Of a stretch of DNA of 64,000 bases, positions 1-8,737 are shown piece by piece. Location of the stretch: NCBI GenBank assembly GCA_017643645.1, contig JAEPNB010000003.1, positions 310,001 through 374,000 of the forward strand, given 5' to 3'. The notes below the pieces were generated by a model. That model ran no database searches, was not told the DNA's origin, and saw only the letters and a list, made by a program, of their open reading frames with translations. Each line of letters starts with the position of its first letter. Positions within the stretch are counted from its first letter, which is position 1. The translations under genes and the position numbers were made by a program. The DNA comes from Balneola sp. GTDB lineage: Bacteria > Bacteroidota > Rhodothermia > Balneolales > Balneolaceae.

Positions 1-188
1 ATTAACTGCGGGATAAATCCCTTGCTAGTGAACCTGATGGAATTTGTTGTTTGTTTCAAGATCATCAAGTTAACCGGAGAGGACTTTAGTCCGCCTGGAA
101 TAATGCTGGAATTTATCCCTACGCTTGTACGAATAAATTCATTAATGAATAACAAAAGAAATTCCATCCACTATTTGTATCTTTGGTT
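1..188. repeat. intergenic palindromic remnant (REP/MITE-like)
   Basis: No convincing gene precedes the DUF3109 start. The stretch holds short palindromes: GGGATAAATCCC at 10-21 and GGACTTTAGTCC at 81-92. The segment around 7-21 (TGCGGGATAAATCCC) reappears inverted at 108-124 (GGAATTTATCCCTACGC), so about 118 bp is bounded by imperfect terminal inverted repeats. This resembles the non-coding palindromic elements common between genes in Bacteroidota. Whether it is mobile or only a remnant cannot be told from one copy. Confidence 0.4.
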
Positions 189-773
189 ATGTTCAAAGTT
201 CAAGACACCATTCTTACAGAAGAGATTGCAACCACAAAATTTGCATGTGATCTGCCGCGATGCAAAGGAGCATGTTGTGTAGTTGGGGATGCAGGAGCTC
301 CCGTTGTAAAAGATGAAATTCCTGTATTGCATAAAGCCTATCGGTTATTAAAAGATGAACTGAGACCGGAAGCTGTAGAAGTTGCCGAACGAGATGGAGT
401 GGTCATCGGAAGCGAAAAAGCCGGATATGAGATCGCTTGTGTAAATGAAGCTGAATGTATATTTGTGAAGTATGGAGATAACGATGTTTCATATTGTTCT
501 ATACAACAAGCTTATTTTGATGGACGCATTGACTGGGAAAAGCCATTGAGCTGCCACTTGTTTCCGGTACGGTTAAAGAAGATAGCTGGCTTTGATTATG
601 CCAATTTCGAATATGTGGACAGTTTGTGTTCCGCTGCATGTGACAAGGGAAGTAAAGAAGGAATTTATTTATCCGACTTTCTTGAAAAACCACTCACCAG
701 ACGTTATGGTGAAGATTGGTACGACGAATTTAAAGCCGCTTGTAACTATATTCGAGAACAGGAAGTAGACTAG
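189..773 (+). CDS. DUF3109 family cysteine-rich protein
   Basis: A 194-residue protein of the DUF3109 family, common in Bacteroidota and without an established function. The N-terminal block CDLPRCKGACC, followed by further cysteines (in NEAECIF, SYCSIQQ, LSCHLFP, SLCSAACDKG), suggests a bound metal or iron-sulfur cluster, as in the related YkgJ-type zinc/iron chelating domains; that is inference from cysteine spacing. The frame can be extended to a TTG two codons upstream (183), but ATG at 189 gives the usual family N-terminus. There is no signal peptide, so it is probably cytoplasmic. It ends 2 nt before rpoN, so the two are probably co-transcribed. Confidence 0.85.
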   Translation: MFKVQDTILTEEIATTKFACDLPRCKGACCVVGDAGAPVVKDEIPVLHKAYRLLKDELRPEAVEVAERDGVVIGSEKAGYEIACVNEAECIFVKYGDNDVSYCSIQQAYFDGRIDWEKPLSCHLFPVRLKKIAGFDYANFEYVDSLCSAACDKGSKEGIYLSDFLEKPLTRRYGEDWYDEFKAACNYIREQEVD

Positions 774-775
774 GC

Positions 776-2281
776 ATGCTTCGGAATCAACAAAATATCA
801 GCCAAAAGCAGCAACTGGGTCAGCAGCAAAAACTGTCGCCACAGCAATTGCAGTTCATCAAGTTGCTTCAGTTACCGACTATAGCTCTGGAACAGCGGAT
901 CAAAGAAGAGCTGGAGTTGAATCCCATTCTGGAAGAAGCGGAACCGGGCGAAATTCGTCAGGAGAGAGTTGAAATTGAAGATGAAAAACCAATTTCTCAG
1001 GAAAAAGAAGACGGACTGGAAACCCTTGAAGAACACGAAGTAGATTGGGATGAATTTGATTCCAATACCGAATTTGAGGGAGAATCATATTCCACTCCTA
1101 CACATCCGGATATGCAGGAATGGCAGGATCTTCCCGATCCTTATCATGCGTCCTTTTTGGAAGAACTTGAAGAGCAGGTGAGTTTACTTGATCTGACTGA
1201 GGAAGAAGAATTGATAGCCGATCAGATCCTGGGTTCGCTGGACGAAGACGGCTATTTCAGGCGAGAACTTGAAGCCGTTGCCGATAATATTGCTTTCAAT
1301 CACAGCGTGTATGTGGAAGTGGAAGATGTAGACCGAATCCGAAAACAAATTCAGTTGCTTGATCCGATCGGTGTTGCTTCCATGAGTTTACAGGATTGTT
1401 TGTTGGTACAGATAGAGCAATCCTCCAATGAACTGGATGGCAGAGAGTTGGCTATCGACATTGTTAAAGATGCGTGGCAAGCTTTTGAGAAGAAACACTT
1501 CAATAAACTGCTACAGAAGTTTGATGTATCAGAAGAAGAACTAAAAGATGCTTTTGATGTGATCAAAGGAATGGACCCACGTCCCGGAGCAGTATCAACC
1601 GGAATGGAAGAATCCCAGAATTACATTGAACCCGATTTTGAAGTGTACTGGAGAAATACAGATGAATCGGATCTGGATAAAGGAGAGTTTCTCATAAATT
1701 TGAATCAAAGAAATTCACCCTCACTGCGGATTTCTCCTGATTACAAAGAGATGTGGAAAGACATCAAGGAAAAAACAGAAAAGCCGGATCAGCAAACTCA
1801 GAATTTTATAAAAGGGAAGATCGATTCAGCTAACTGGTTTATTGAATCCATCAAACAGCGACAGAATACGTTGATGAATGTGATGAAGACCATGGTAGCC
1901 CTTCAGGAAGACTTCTTTAAATATGGTGACAGTCTGAAGCCCATGATTTTGAAAGACATTGCTGAAAGGATCGGGATGGATATCTCCACGATCTCAAGAG
2001 TTGTGAATGGGAAATATGTGCAAACCAATTTCGGTGTGCATGAACTAAAGTATTTCTTTAATGAAGGAATGGAAACGGACAGTGGGGAAGAGGTATCCAA
2101 CAGAGAGGTTAAAAATATTCTTCAAACTATTATTGACGAAGAAGATAAACGAAACCCAATGAGTGATCAGGATCTTGCAAATCAGCTCAATGAAAAGGGA
2201 TATAAAGTTGCCCGCAGAACGGTAAGCAAATACCGGGAGCAATTAAACGAACCTGTGGCAAGACTTAGAAAACAGATATAG
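776..2281 (+). CDS. rpoN: RNA polymerase sigma-54 factor RpoN
   Basis: A 501-residue sigma-54 factor, which directs core RNA polymerase to -24/-12 promoters and needs an AAA+ activator for open complex formation. Region I is glutamine/leucine-rich (residues 1-50: repeated Q-rich and LQ motifs, then LELNPILEE), followed by a long acidic region II, the core-binding domain, a helix-turn-helix around the TISRVVNGKYVQT segment, and the diagnostic RpoN box ARRTVSKYR at 479-487. Length is normal for the family. It lies 2 nt after the DUF3109 gene. No sigma-54 activator is encoded in this window. Confidence 0.97.
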   Translation: MLRNQQNISQKQQLGQQQKLSPQQLQFIKLLQLPTIALEQRIKEELELNPILEEAEPGEIRQERVEIEDEKPISQEKEDGLETLEEHEVDWDEFDSNTEFEGESYSTPTHPDMQEWQDLPDPYHASFLEELEEQVSLLDLTEEEELIADQILGSLDEDGYFRRELEAVADNIAFNHSVYVEVEDVDRIRKQIQLLDPIGVASMSLQDCLLVQIEQSSNELDGRELAIDIVKDAWQAFEKKHFNKLLQKFDVSEEELKDAFDVIKGMDPRPGAVSTGMEESQNYIEPDFEVYWRNTDESDLDKGEFLINLNQRNSPSLRISPDYKEMWKDIKEKTEKPDQQTQNFIKGKIDSANWFIESIKQRQNTLMNVMKTMVALQEDFFKYGDSLKPMILKDIAERIGMDISTISRVVNGKYVQTNFGVHELKYFFNEGMETDSGEEVSNREVKNILQTIIDEEDKRNPMSDQDLANQLNEKGYKVARRTVSKYREQLNEPVARLRKQI

Positions 2282-2850
2282 ATCGCTGATTTGCTGATTT
2301 GCTGATTTTCTTTTGATTTACGCTGATTATGTGCGTCATCTCATTCAAAGCCCCGGATATGAATGCAGGTCAGAAGTAAAAACCCCTCCTTTAAAATGTA
2401 ACTAAGGATTAGAGCCTTCAGGCTCGGCAGGATGAAGCAGAAATAGCAAATACTAATGGAAGCAGAGCTTCCGGAGCATTCCGCACCGGAGGTACGGAAC
2501 TAGGAAAATCGTTTGATTGGGATTGCTCAATTTCTATAAAAAGAAGGGTCATCCTGAACTTGTTTCAGAATCTTTGTGAAGTCTATATTCTGTTTACTAG
2601 ATGAAAAATTCATTCACAAGCTTGACGCTTGCGCTAGATTGAGGAAGGATTTACAAAAGTAGAAAAGAGATATCATATATGGAGACATTACTATTGAAAA
2701 GTGGCAACGTAAGCACGCACCTCTAATTTCACCAGTGGTGATCTATTATTTCACCATAGGTGTTTTTCAAATTCACCATAGGTGAAAATTGATCTAATCG
2801 AGGATTTATTTCCTATTTCCGTAGCTCCGGAACGAGATACCATCAAAAAC
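2282..2850. repeat. repeat-rich intergenic region between convergent genes
   Basis: There is no gene in these 569 bases. From left to right they hold: three near-perfect tandem copies of an 8-mer GCTGATTT just after the rpoN stop (2285-2308); a REP-like segment at about 2460-2507 (AGAGCTTCCGGAG, CATTCCGCACCGGAGG, then GGAACTAGGAA) related to segments at about 28326-28372 and 56706-56735; a GTCATCCTGAACTTGTTTCAG motif region near 2548-2575 of a type often seen between genes in this lineage; and three short palindromes spaced exactly 22 bp apart at 2729-2786. Both flanking genes end here, so no promoter is expected. Confidence 0.5.
2729..2786. repeat. three CACC-N3-GGTG palindromes at 22-bp period
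   Basis: Three palindromes lie in a row: TCACCAGTGGTGA (centre 2735), CACCATAGGTG (centre 2757) and TTCACCATAGGTGAA (centre 2779). Centre-to-centre distance is 22 bp both times, close to two helical turns. The two right-hand copies share TTCACCATAGGTG almost exactly. The position between two converging gene ends argues against a promoter operator, so a short tandem palindromic repeat is the safer call. Confidence 0.55.
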
Positions 2851-4236
2851 CTAAACCGAGAAAGCCAATTTTAAAATATCCCACCAGTCATTAAATACGA
2901 TGAGCAGGATAACAAGGGTGCCACTTACCAAAGTATGAAGTCCAATAGTTTTAAAAAGGTAAGAATTACGATGCATTCCGAGTCTTTTGGAGGCATCAAA
3001 AGCAGTGATATTAAAACTTGAGAACCATATAAGCAGGTAGCTCAACGCCAGAATAGAAATTAAAGTGGTATTCCAATCACCGAAATATCCGGTTACTATT
3101 GATGTCACTATAATGAAATCAAGATGGAATATTGAGGTAAATAAATTCAATCCCTGATTAAAATGTGTCATTTCCTTATTTGGAACATACAACCAGATCA
3201 GTGCAATGAGCTCAACAATCAGAACCAAAACAGAGCTTAGTACAAACAGTGAGAAATAGTTTTTACCCATCACTGCGATATATGGAATATGATAGTACAA
3301 AGCTTCTAAGCCGGTATCGCTTATAAAAATCTTAGCGAGTATATAAATTACCAAGCCCCCAAAAACAGCATGTTGAAGCAGAAGAAACAGCGCGCTGGCT
3401 GATGTCCTCTCTCTGTAGCTCATAATGTCATCCACATAAAAGCGATGCGCTGTGAAATAACGAGGAATAGTTTCCAGATATGTAGGATTTGTAGCGACAT
3501 TAACCGCAAGACTGATCCATAGCAAAACCAGAACCAACACAGACCAATGAATAAGAGGAGTTTGGTCGGGGATGTCAGGCACTGCGATAGTATTCGGATC
3601 CGTTCCCAAAGTGCCTTCAAAAGTACTTTTCAGATCAGGATTCTGATCTAATAGAGATTTGTACCACTCACCATCTAATAACAGATTCAATTCTGAATTT
3701 ATAAGTTGTTCTTTTAAACGGTAAAGACTTTCTGCGTATGAATCGGATGTTTCAAAAACACTAAAGAGTGGCCGTGAGTTAGTACTTACTGAATAAACTG
3801 TATTCCCTTTGATTTCCAAAATTCCCGCACTTGGCAAAACATTCGGAAGAATAATGCTTTGGGAAAAAGCTACGATCCCATTAAAAGCGGAAGAAGAATC
3901 GTAATAGGCTTTGGCATCATTTACAGATTTCTGATACTGATCAGAATTGTTAATAAATTCATTTTCAGTTACAAATTTGTGATCCAATTTCACAAAAAAT
4001 GAGATTCCTGTGCTGTCTAATGAAGCTATTTCATCTGCTGTTAATGGATGGCTGACAAACAGATATGAGACATTATGCTTGCTGAAGAAATCCAACTCTC
4101 TGTTAAAAGCTTCAGAATCAGCAGGTTTTTCCAAATCTACGGCTACCTTCTTTTGAGCATAGCTTAAGGAATGACCGAACATCAAAAAGAATACAAAAAG
4201 CACCCACCGCAAAAGATATGTTCTGCGGGTTTTCAC
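2851..4236 (-). CDS. multi-pass membrane protein, unknown function
   Basis: A 461-residue protein I cannot assign. It starts with GTG at 4234-4236, immediately after the miaB stop, so translation is probably coupled. The first ~27 residues form a signal peptide (hydrophobic run then SLSYAQ). Residues 28-230 are a soluble, presumably periplasmic, domain. From about residue 233 there are roughly six hydrophobic membrane segments (for example the IHWSVLVLVLLWISLAV region and later ALFLLLQHAVFGGLVIYILA). The layout of periplasmic sensor-like domain plus membrane bundle is clear; the function is not. Best read as a lineage-restricted membrane protein. Confidence 0.75.
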   Translation of the reverse strand: MKTRRTYLLRWVLFVFFLMFGHSLSYAQKKVAVDLEKPADSEAFNRELDFFSKHNVSYLFVSHPLTADEIASLDSTGISFFVKLDHKFVTENEFINNSDQYQKSVNDAKAYYDSSSAFNGIVAFSQSIILPNVLPSAGILEIKGNTVYSVSTNSRPLFSVFETSDSYAESLYRLKEQLINSELNLLLDGEWYKSLLDQNPDLKSTFEGTLGTDPNTIAVPDIPDQTPLIHWSVLVLVLLWISLAVNVATNPTYLETIPRYFTAHRFYVDDIMSYRERTSASALFLLLQHAVFGGLVIYILAKIFISDTGLEALYYHIPYIAVMGKNYFSLFVLSSVLVLIVELIALIWLYVPNKEMTHFNQGLNLFTSIFHLDFIIVTSIVTGYFGDWNTTLISILALSYLLIWFSSFNITAFDASKRLGMHRNSYLFKTIGLHTLVSGTLVILLIVFNDWWDILKLAFSV

Positions 4237-5595
4237 TTATGCTTCTACAGCTACTCCGAAAAATTCAGAAATACTGCTCTTTTTGATCGGTTTAGCAAGA
4301 AGGGTAGCAGAAGTACAATCTGTTATCTCAACTTCTACATAATCGCCCGGCTCAAAATCTCTTCGGTCAAATACACAGATCTTATTTGTATCGGTACGAC
4401 CGCTCATTTGTTCTTCAGATTTTTTACTGGGTCCTTCCACAAGCACTAGATGGCGTTCTCCGATCTCATTCTTGTTTCGTTCACCCTGAATATTCATTTG
4501 CTGAGTAATGATCTGGGATAGACGTCTCTTTTTAACTTCTTCAGGAACGTCATCTTCGAATTTACGATGAGCTAATGTTCGTTCTCTTTCAGAATACGCG
4601 AACATATATGCCAAGTCATAGCCAACTTCTTTCATCAGGCTCAGTGTTTGCTGATGCTCTTCTTCAGTTTCGTGGCAGAAACCTGCAATGATATCGGTTG
4701 AGAAAGAAACTCCCGGGATAATGGCTCTCATCTGATCGATCAGTTCCAAGTATTGTTCACGGGTGTAAGGGCGACGCATTCTTTCCAACATAGAATCACT
4801 TCCTGCCTGTGCCGGAATGTGAATATAGTTGCACAAATTTGGCTGCTCGGCTATGATATGAAGTAATTCGATCGGGAAGTCCTTCGGATGTGGAGAGGAG
4901 AATCTGAAGCGAATTTCAGGATTAACCTGACTACAAGCCAACATCAGTTTAGCAAAAGAGTTCTCACCATCCTTGTAGGAATTTACATTCTGTCCAAGCA
5001 AGGTAATTTCTTTAATTCCTTCTTCACTTAACTGACGAACTTCTCTTAGAATACTTTCCATGGGTCGGCTTCTTTCGCGACCACGAGTAAACGGAACAAC
5101 GCAAAAAGAACACATATTGTCGCAACCACGCATAATGGAAACAAATGCAGAGACGCCGTTACCTGCGGTTCTTACCGGAGTGATATCAGCATAAGTCTCT
5201 TCAAGGGAAAGCAATACATTAACTGCTTTTCTGCCGTCGTCTACCTCTTCCAGCAGGCGGGGGATGTCGCGATAAGCGTCAGGGCCAACTACGATATCAA
5301 CTAAATGCTCTTGCTCCAAAATCCTGTCTTTGATGCGCTCAGCCATACAGCCAAGTACACCAACGGTAAGTTCTTTATTGGATTTTTTGATCTTCCGAAG
5401 CTCTTTTAACCGATTCCAAACCTTGGTTTCAGCATTCTCACGAATAGAGCAGGTGTTTACCAATACAACATCGGCGCTTTCAGGATTTTCGGCCAATTGC
5501 ATTCCGTCTTCGATCAGAATTGAATTTACCACCTCCGAATCTGCGAAATTCATCTGGCAGCCGTAGGTTTCAATAAAAAATTTCTTGTTACTCAC
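4237..5595 (-). CDS. miaB: tRNA-2-methylthio-N6-dimethylallyladenosine synthase MiaB
   Basis: Radical SAM methylthiotransferase that adds the 2-methylthio group to i6A at position 37 of tRNAs reading UNN codons. All hallmarks are present in 452 residues: an N-terminal UPF0004 domain with Cys13 (YGCQMN), Cys49 ([10 protein letters not shown]) and Cys83 (GCMAE), which bind the second iron-sulfur cluster; the radical SAM motif C158-x3-C162-x2-C165; and a C-terminal TRAM region ending in the [15 protein letters not shown] segment. It sits 26 nt downstream of pyrE on the same strand and abuts the downstream membrane-protein gene. Confidence 0.97.
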   Translation of the reverse strand: MSNKKFFIETYGCQMNFADSEVVNSILIEDGMQLAENPESADVVLVNTCSIRENAETKVWNRLKELRKIKKSNKELTVGVLGCMAERIKDRILEQEHLVDIVVGPDAYRDIPRLLEEVDDGRKAVNVLLSLEETYADITPVRTAGNGVSAFVSIMRGCDNMCSFCVVPFTRGRERSRPMESILREVRQLSEEGIKEITLLGQNVNSYKDGENSFAKLMLACSQVNPEIRFRFSSPHPKDFPIELLHIIAEQPNLCNYIHIPAQAGSDSMLERMRRPYTREQYLELIDQMRAIIPGVSFSTDIIAGFCHETEEEHQQTLSLMKEVGYDLAYMFAYSERERTLAHRKFEDDVPEEVKKRRLSQIITQQMNIQGERNKNEIGERHLVLVEGPSKKSEEQMSGRTDTNKICVFDRRDFEPGDYVEVEITDCTSATLLAKPIKKSSISEFFGVAVEA

Positions 5596-5621
5596 TGTAC
5601 TTCTCTTTTCAAACTAAAATT

Positions 5622-6263
5622 CTATTTTGGCCAGGTATCAGGATTATCTCTCCAACTGGAAAGCAGATCCAGATCATCGCCTGTAACGATTCCTTTTTCA
5701 ATAGCTACATTGATCAGTGTTTTATAATCGGTAAGGCTGTACACAGGAACGTTTACTTTTTGGAAACGTTCGTCTGCTTTTGCAAATCCATAGGTGAATA
5801 TAGATAACACACCTTCAACATTAGCTCCAACAAACTGAAGTGCTTCAAGCACCGAGATTGCAGAGCCACCGGTTGAGATCAGGTCTTCAAGAACAATAGT
5901 GCTTTGTCCTTTATCAACACCACCTTCAATTTGATTTCCCATCCCATGAGCTTTCGCTTTAGCGCGAACGTAAGCCATTGGTTTATCCAAAGCTTCAGAA
6001 ACCCATGCGGCATGAGGTATACCGGCAGTTGCTGTTCCGGTGATGACATCCACATTCGGAAATTTTTCACTGATGAAAGCAGTAAACTGCTGAGCAATCT
6101 TCTTTCTTACTTCCGGATGTCTTAAAGTTAATCTGTTATCGCAATAAATTGGCGAATTCCACCCTGACGACCAGGTAAATGGATTATTCGGTCTTAGTAT
6201 AACTGCGTCAATATCTAATAAGTCTGCCGCAAGTTCGCGTGCAAATGAATCATTAATAATCAT
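5622..6263 (-). CDS. pyrE: orotate phosphoribosyltransferase PyrE
   Basis: Transfers the phosphoribosyl group of PRPP to orotate to make OMP in de novo pyrimidine synthesis. The PRPP-binding motif VLEDLISTGGS lies at residues 124-134, and the TGTATAGIPHAAWV loop and RAKAKAHG segment are typical of the family. I start it at ATG 6263, giving 213 residues, since MIINDSFARELAADLL is where family members begin; the frame runs ten codons further to a TTG at 6293. It lies between pgpA (53 nt upstream) and miaB (26 nt downstream), in what is probably one operon. Confidence 0.95.
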   Translation of the reverse strand: MIINDSFARELAADLLDIDAVILRPNNPFTWSSGWNSPIYCDNRLTLRHPEVRKKIAQQFTAFISEKFPNVDVITGTATAGIPHAAWVSEALDKPMAYVRAKAKAHGMGNQIEGGVDKGQSTIVLEDLISTGGSAISVLEALQFVGANVEGVLSIFTYGFAKADERFQKVNVPVYSLTDYKTLINVAIEKGIVTGDDLDLLSSWRDNPDTWPK

Positions 6264-6316
6264 AAATGTCTGTATTCTTCTTTTTTCTTCCAATAACCCG
6301 AGAATAGGTCTTTATT

Positions 6317-6784
6317 TTAAGACAGAAAGAAAATAAGGCTTTTTAAGCAGATAAGCGCATACAATCCCGCAAGTAAATCATCGAGTAAAATACCGGATCC
6401 ACCGCCGTATTTTTGAAGCTTATTGATACCTAAAGGCTTTAAAATGTCAAAAATCCGGAATAATATGAAACCAAAGCCTAAAATCATTAAATCTGAATCG
6501 AGCACACCGGTAGATGAAATGGATATAAATGTGAGCGCCTGACCTGCCCATTCGTCCATTACCAGTTTTCCGGGATCATCACCCCATTGCTCTACACAAG
6601 CTGAAGTCACCCATAGTGAAAGGAGCGAAGTTACCACCACAAAAAGAGGGACTAAAAATATATTTCCGGTATTAATCAGAAAGTAGACCGGAACTAGTGA
6701 AAGTAAGCTTCCCCAGGTGCCGGGTGCAAATGGAATTAATCCCGATCCAAAACCTGACCCAATGAAAAGCTTAAGGGATCTCAT
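6317..6784 (-). CDS. pgpA: phosphatidylglycerophosphatase A
   Basis: A 155-residue integral membrane phosphatase that removes the phosphate from phosphatidylglycerophosphate, the step after PgsA. The motifs GSGLIPFAPGTWGS near the N-terminus, KLVMDEWAGQ in the middle and GSGILLDDLLAGLYA near the C-terminus are characteristic, with about four membrane segments. Its start overlaps the pgsA stop by 4 nt (6781-6784), so the two consecutive enzymes of phosphatidylglycerol synthesis are translationally coupled. Confidence 0.95.
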   Translation of the reverse strand: MRSLKLFIGSGFGSGLIPFAPGTWGSLLSLVPVYFLINTGNIFLVPLFVVVTSLLSLWVTSACVEQWGDDPGKLVMDEWAGQALTFISISSTGVLDSDLMILGFGFILFRIFDILKPLGINKLQKYGGGSGILLDDLLAGLYALICLKSLIFFLS

Positions 6785-7371
6785 GAAGATTCGGAGTTGC
6801 GAAATAGCTTTTTATTAGTGAACACATATTCTATTCCGGAATAAACAGTGATGAAAGTCACAAACATCATCAACCAGAACATAACACCGGTTGAAAGAAT
6901 GAGCTCAGACCAGTCTGCCAGAATATTTCCTGTTCCTTCAAATACACCAAGGAATAACGCGATATACAGGAATGTAAGCTGGATGGTCGTTTTCGTTTTT
7001 GCAAAAGAACGGGTTTTCATCTGCATATCCTTCTTATTTGCATAAACCCTCAATCCGGTCATGAATACATCACGAATAATGATCAGAATAACTGCCCACC
7101 ATGGAAACTGAGAAGGATCGATAAACGGGAGTACAATAAAGGCACTGAATGTGAGGACTTTGTCTGCCAACGGATCAAGAAATACACCCAGAGAAGATTC
7201 AACCTGATATTTCCGGGCATAGTGACCGTCAAAATAATCAGTGATTGCAGCAATTGTAAAAATCAGGATACTTAATCCTCCCCAGATCAGTCCTCCCTGC
7301 AAATACAGGTACAGAAATATCGGCGCAAGGATGATGCGAAGAGTGCTGAGAATGTTCGGAAGACTTTTCAT
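6781..7371 (-). CDS. pgsA: CDP-diacylglycerol-glycerol-3-phosphate 3-phosphatidyltransferase PgsA
   Basis: Makes phosphatidylglycerophosphate from CDP-diacylglycerol and glycerol-3-phosphate at the inner membrane. The CDP-alcohol phosphotransferase signature DG-x2-AR-x8-G-x3-D-x3-D matches exactly at D48, G49, A52, R53, G62, D66 and D70. Several hydrophobic membrane segments flank it. At 196 residues the length is normal. It appears to be the first gene of the leftward pgsA-pgpA-pyrE-miaB unit and is divergent from cinA across about 80 bp that must hold both promoters. Confidence 0.95.
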   Translation of the reverse strand: MKSLPNILSTLRIILAPIFLYLYLQGGLIWGGLSILIFTIAAITDYFDGHYARKYQVESSLGVFLDPLADKVLTFSAFIVLPFIDPSQFPWWAVILIIIRDVFMTGLRVYANKKDMQMKTRSFAKTKTTIQLTFLYIALFLGVFEGTGNILADWSELILSTGVMFWLMMFVTFITVYSGIEYVFTNKKLFRNSESS

Positions 7372-7450
7372 TGAACGAAGATAGGAAATAGATTGGATAT
7401 AATAATATGAAAACTAGCTTTTGGACAAAGGAATTGTGAATTTTACAGGT

Positions 7451-8737
7451 ATGAAAGTTCAGATCATCTCAATCGGCAACGAATTACTTATTGGAGACAC
7501 CGTAAATACCAATGCCACCTGGATGGGTGAGTTCATGACTGGTTTAGGTTTTGAAGTTACCGAGGTACATACTATTTCGGATGAGCTTAATCTCATCAAA
7601 TCAACTATCTCTTATTCAATGAAGCATGCTGATGTTGTGCTTTGTACCGGAGGATTAGGACCCACACACGATGACATTACGAAAGCAGCAATTGCTGAAT
7701 TGTTCGGAGTAAAAATGAAGTCAGAGAAACGGGTTCTGGATTATATTAAAAAGTTATTTGAGAGCAGAAATATCCCTTTTTCGGAATCAAATAAGGTACA
7801 GGCTGAAGTTCCCGAAAATTGCGAGGTATTATTTAACAAGATGGGAACAGCGCCCGGAATGTGGTTTTATGAGAACGATTGCTATCTGGCTTCCATGCCG
7901 GGAGTGCCTTATGAGATGAAGTATTTGATGGAAAATGCAATTTCTAAGAAATTAAGAAAGGTATTCGGTGACGTTGGTTTCTTACATTCCAGGTACCTTA
8001 AAACAGTAGGAATCGGAGAGAGTACATTAAGTGATACTGTTATAGGCGATCTGAATTCTTTTTTTAAAAATGGAGTAAGTCTCGCTTACCTACCGATGGC
8101 GGGAGGAGTTACGCTTAGGCTGAACGGTAAAGGGGCAACAAGATCAGAGGCAGAAGAATCAGTAAATAAACTTGCAGATCATATTTATGAAAAAGCTTCT
8201 AAGTATATTATCGGAGAAGGCAAACATCTGACCATATCAGAAGCTCTTGGTAAAATTTTGATCGAACAAAACAAAACAATTGCTACTGCAGAAAGTTGTA
8301 CAGGCGGGATGATTTCAAATGAACTTACAAATATAGCCGGAAGCAGTGCGTATATGTTGGGTGGAATTGTTTCTTATGCCAATTCAGTAAAAATAAATCA
8401 ATTAGGTGTCTCAGAAAACGATTTGAATGATCATGGAGCAGTTAGCAGAGAAGTCGCATTACAGATGGCAAAAGGAGTAGCGGAAAAACTCGGTTCTGAT
8501 ATCGGTATTTCAACTACAGGAGTTGCCGGTCCGGACGGAGGATCGGAAGAAAAACCTGTTGGTACTGTGTGGATGGGATACTGGAGCAATGATGATCATT
8601 TTGCCATAAAAGCTTTGTTTACGAAAGATCGCTTACTGAATAAAGAACGAAGTATGCGAACGACATTAGAAATGGCACGCAGAGTGTTAAAAGGAATAGA
8701 AGAAATGCCTTATAACCTGGAGAAAAAATATCCTTGA
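7451..8737 (+). CDS. cinA: CinA-family nicotinamide-nucleotide amidohydrolase
   Basis: Two-domain protein of about 428 residues. The N-terminal MoCF-like domain (molybdopterin-binding fold; CTGGLGPTHDD near residues 65-75) is the COG1058 ADP-ribose pyrophosphatase-like part. The C-terminal CinA domain carries AESCTGGMIS around residue 280 and GVAGPDGG followed by KPVGTVWMG, typical of NMN deamidase activity in pyridine nucleotide salvage. I start at ATG 7451 because MKVQIISIGNELLIGDT is the family N-terminus; the open frame reaches a TTG at 7421. The stop overlaps the next gene's TTG start. Confidence 0.93.
   Translation: MKVQIISIGNELLIGDTVNTNATWMGEFMTGLGFEVTEVHTISDELNLIKSTISYSMKHADVVLCTGGLGPTHDDITKAAIAELFGVKMKSEKRVLDYIKKLFESRNIPFSESNKVQAEVPENCEVLFNKMGTAPGMWFYENDCYLASMPGVPYEMKYLMENAISKKLRKVFGDVGFLHSRYLKTVGIGESTLSDTVIGDLNSFFKNGVSLAYLPMAGGVTLRLNGKGATRSEAEESVNKLADHIYEKASKYIIGEGKHLTISEALGKILIEQNKTIATAESCTGGMISNELTNIAGSSAYMLGGIVSYANSVKINQLGVSENDLNDHGAVSREVALQMAKGVAEKLGSDIGISTTGVAGPDGGSEEKPVGTVWMGYWSNDDHFAIKALFTKDRLLNKERSMRTTLEMARRVLKGIEEMPYNLEKKYP

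Noticed and set aside
22-282. Open frame of 86 codons before the DUF3109 gene
   Set aside because: It overlaps the well-supported DUF3109 gene in another frame, has no family pattern, and its N-terminal half lies in the palindromic remnant.
2285-2308. Triple GCTGATTT tandem repeat as a phase-variable element
   Set aside because: It lies after the rpoN stop codon, outside any reading frame or visible promoter, so a switching role has no support.
2729-2786. CRISPR array
   Set aside because: Repeat units of about 13-15 nt at a 22-bp period leave spacers under 10 nt, and there are no cas genes in the window.
4171-4449. Plus-strand open frame opposite the miaB 3' end
   Set aside because: It is antisense to two well-supported genes and has no domain pattern.
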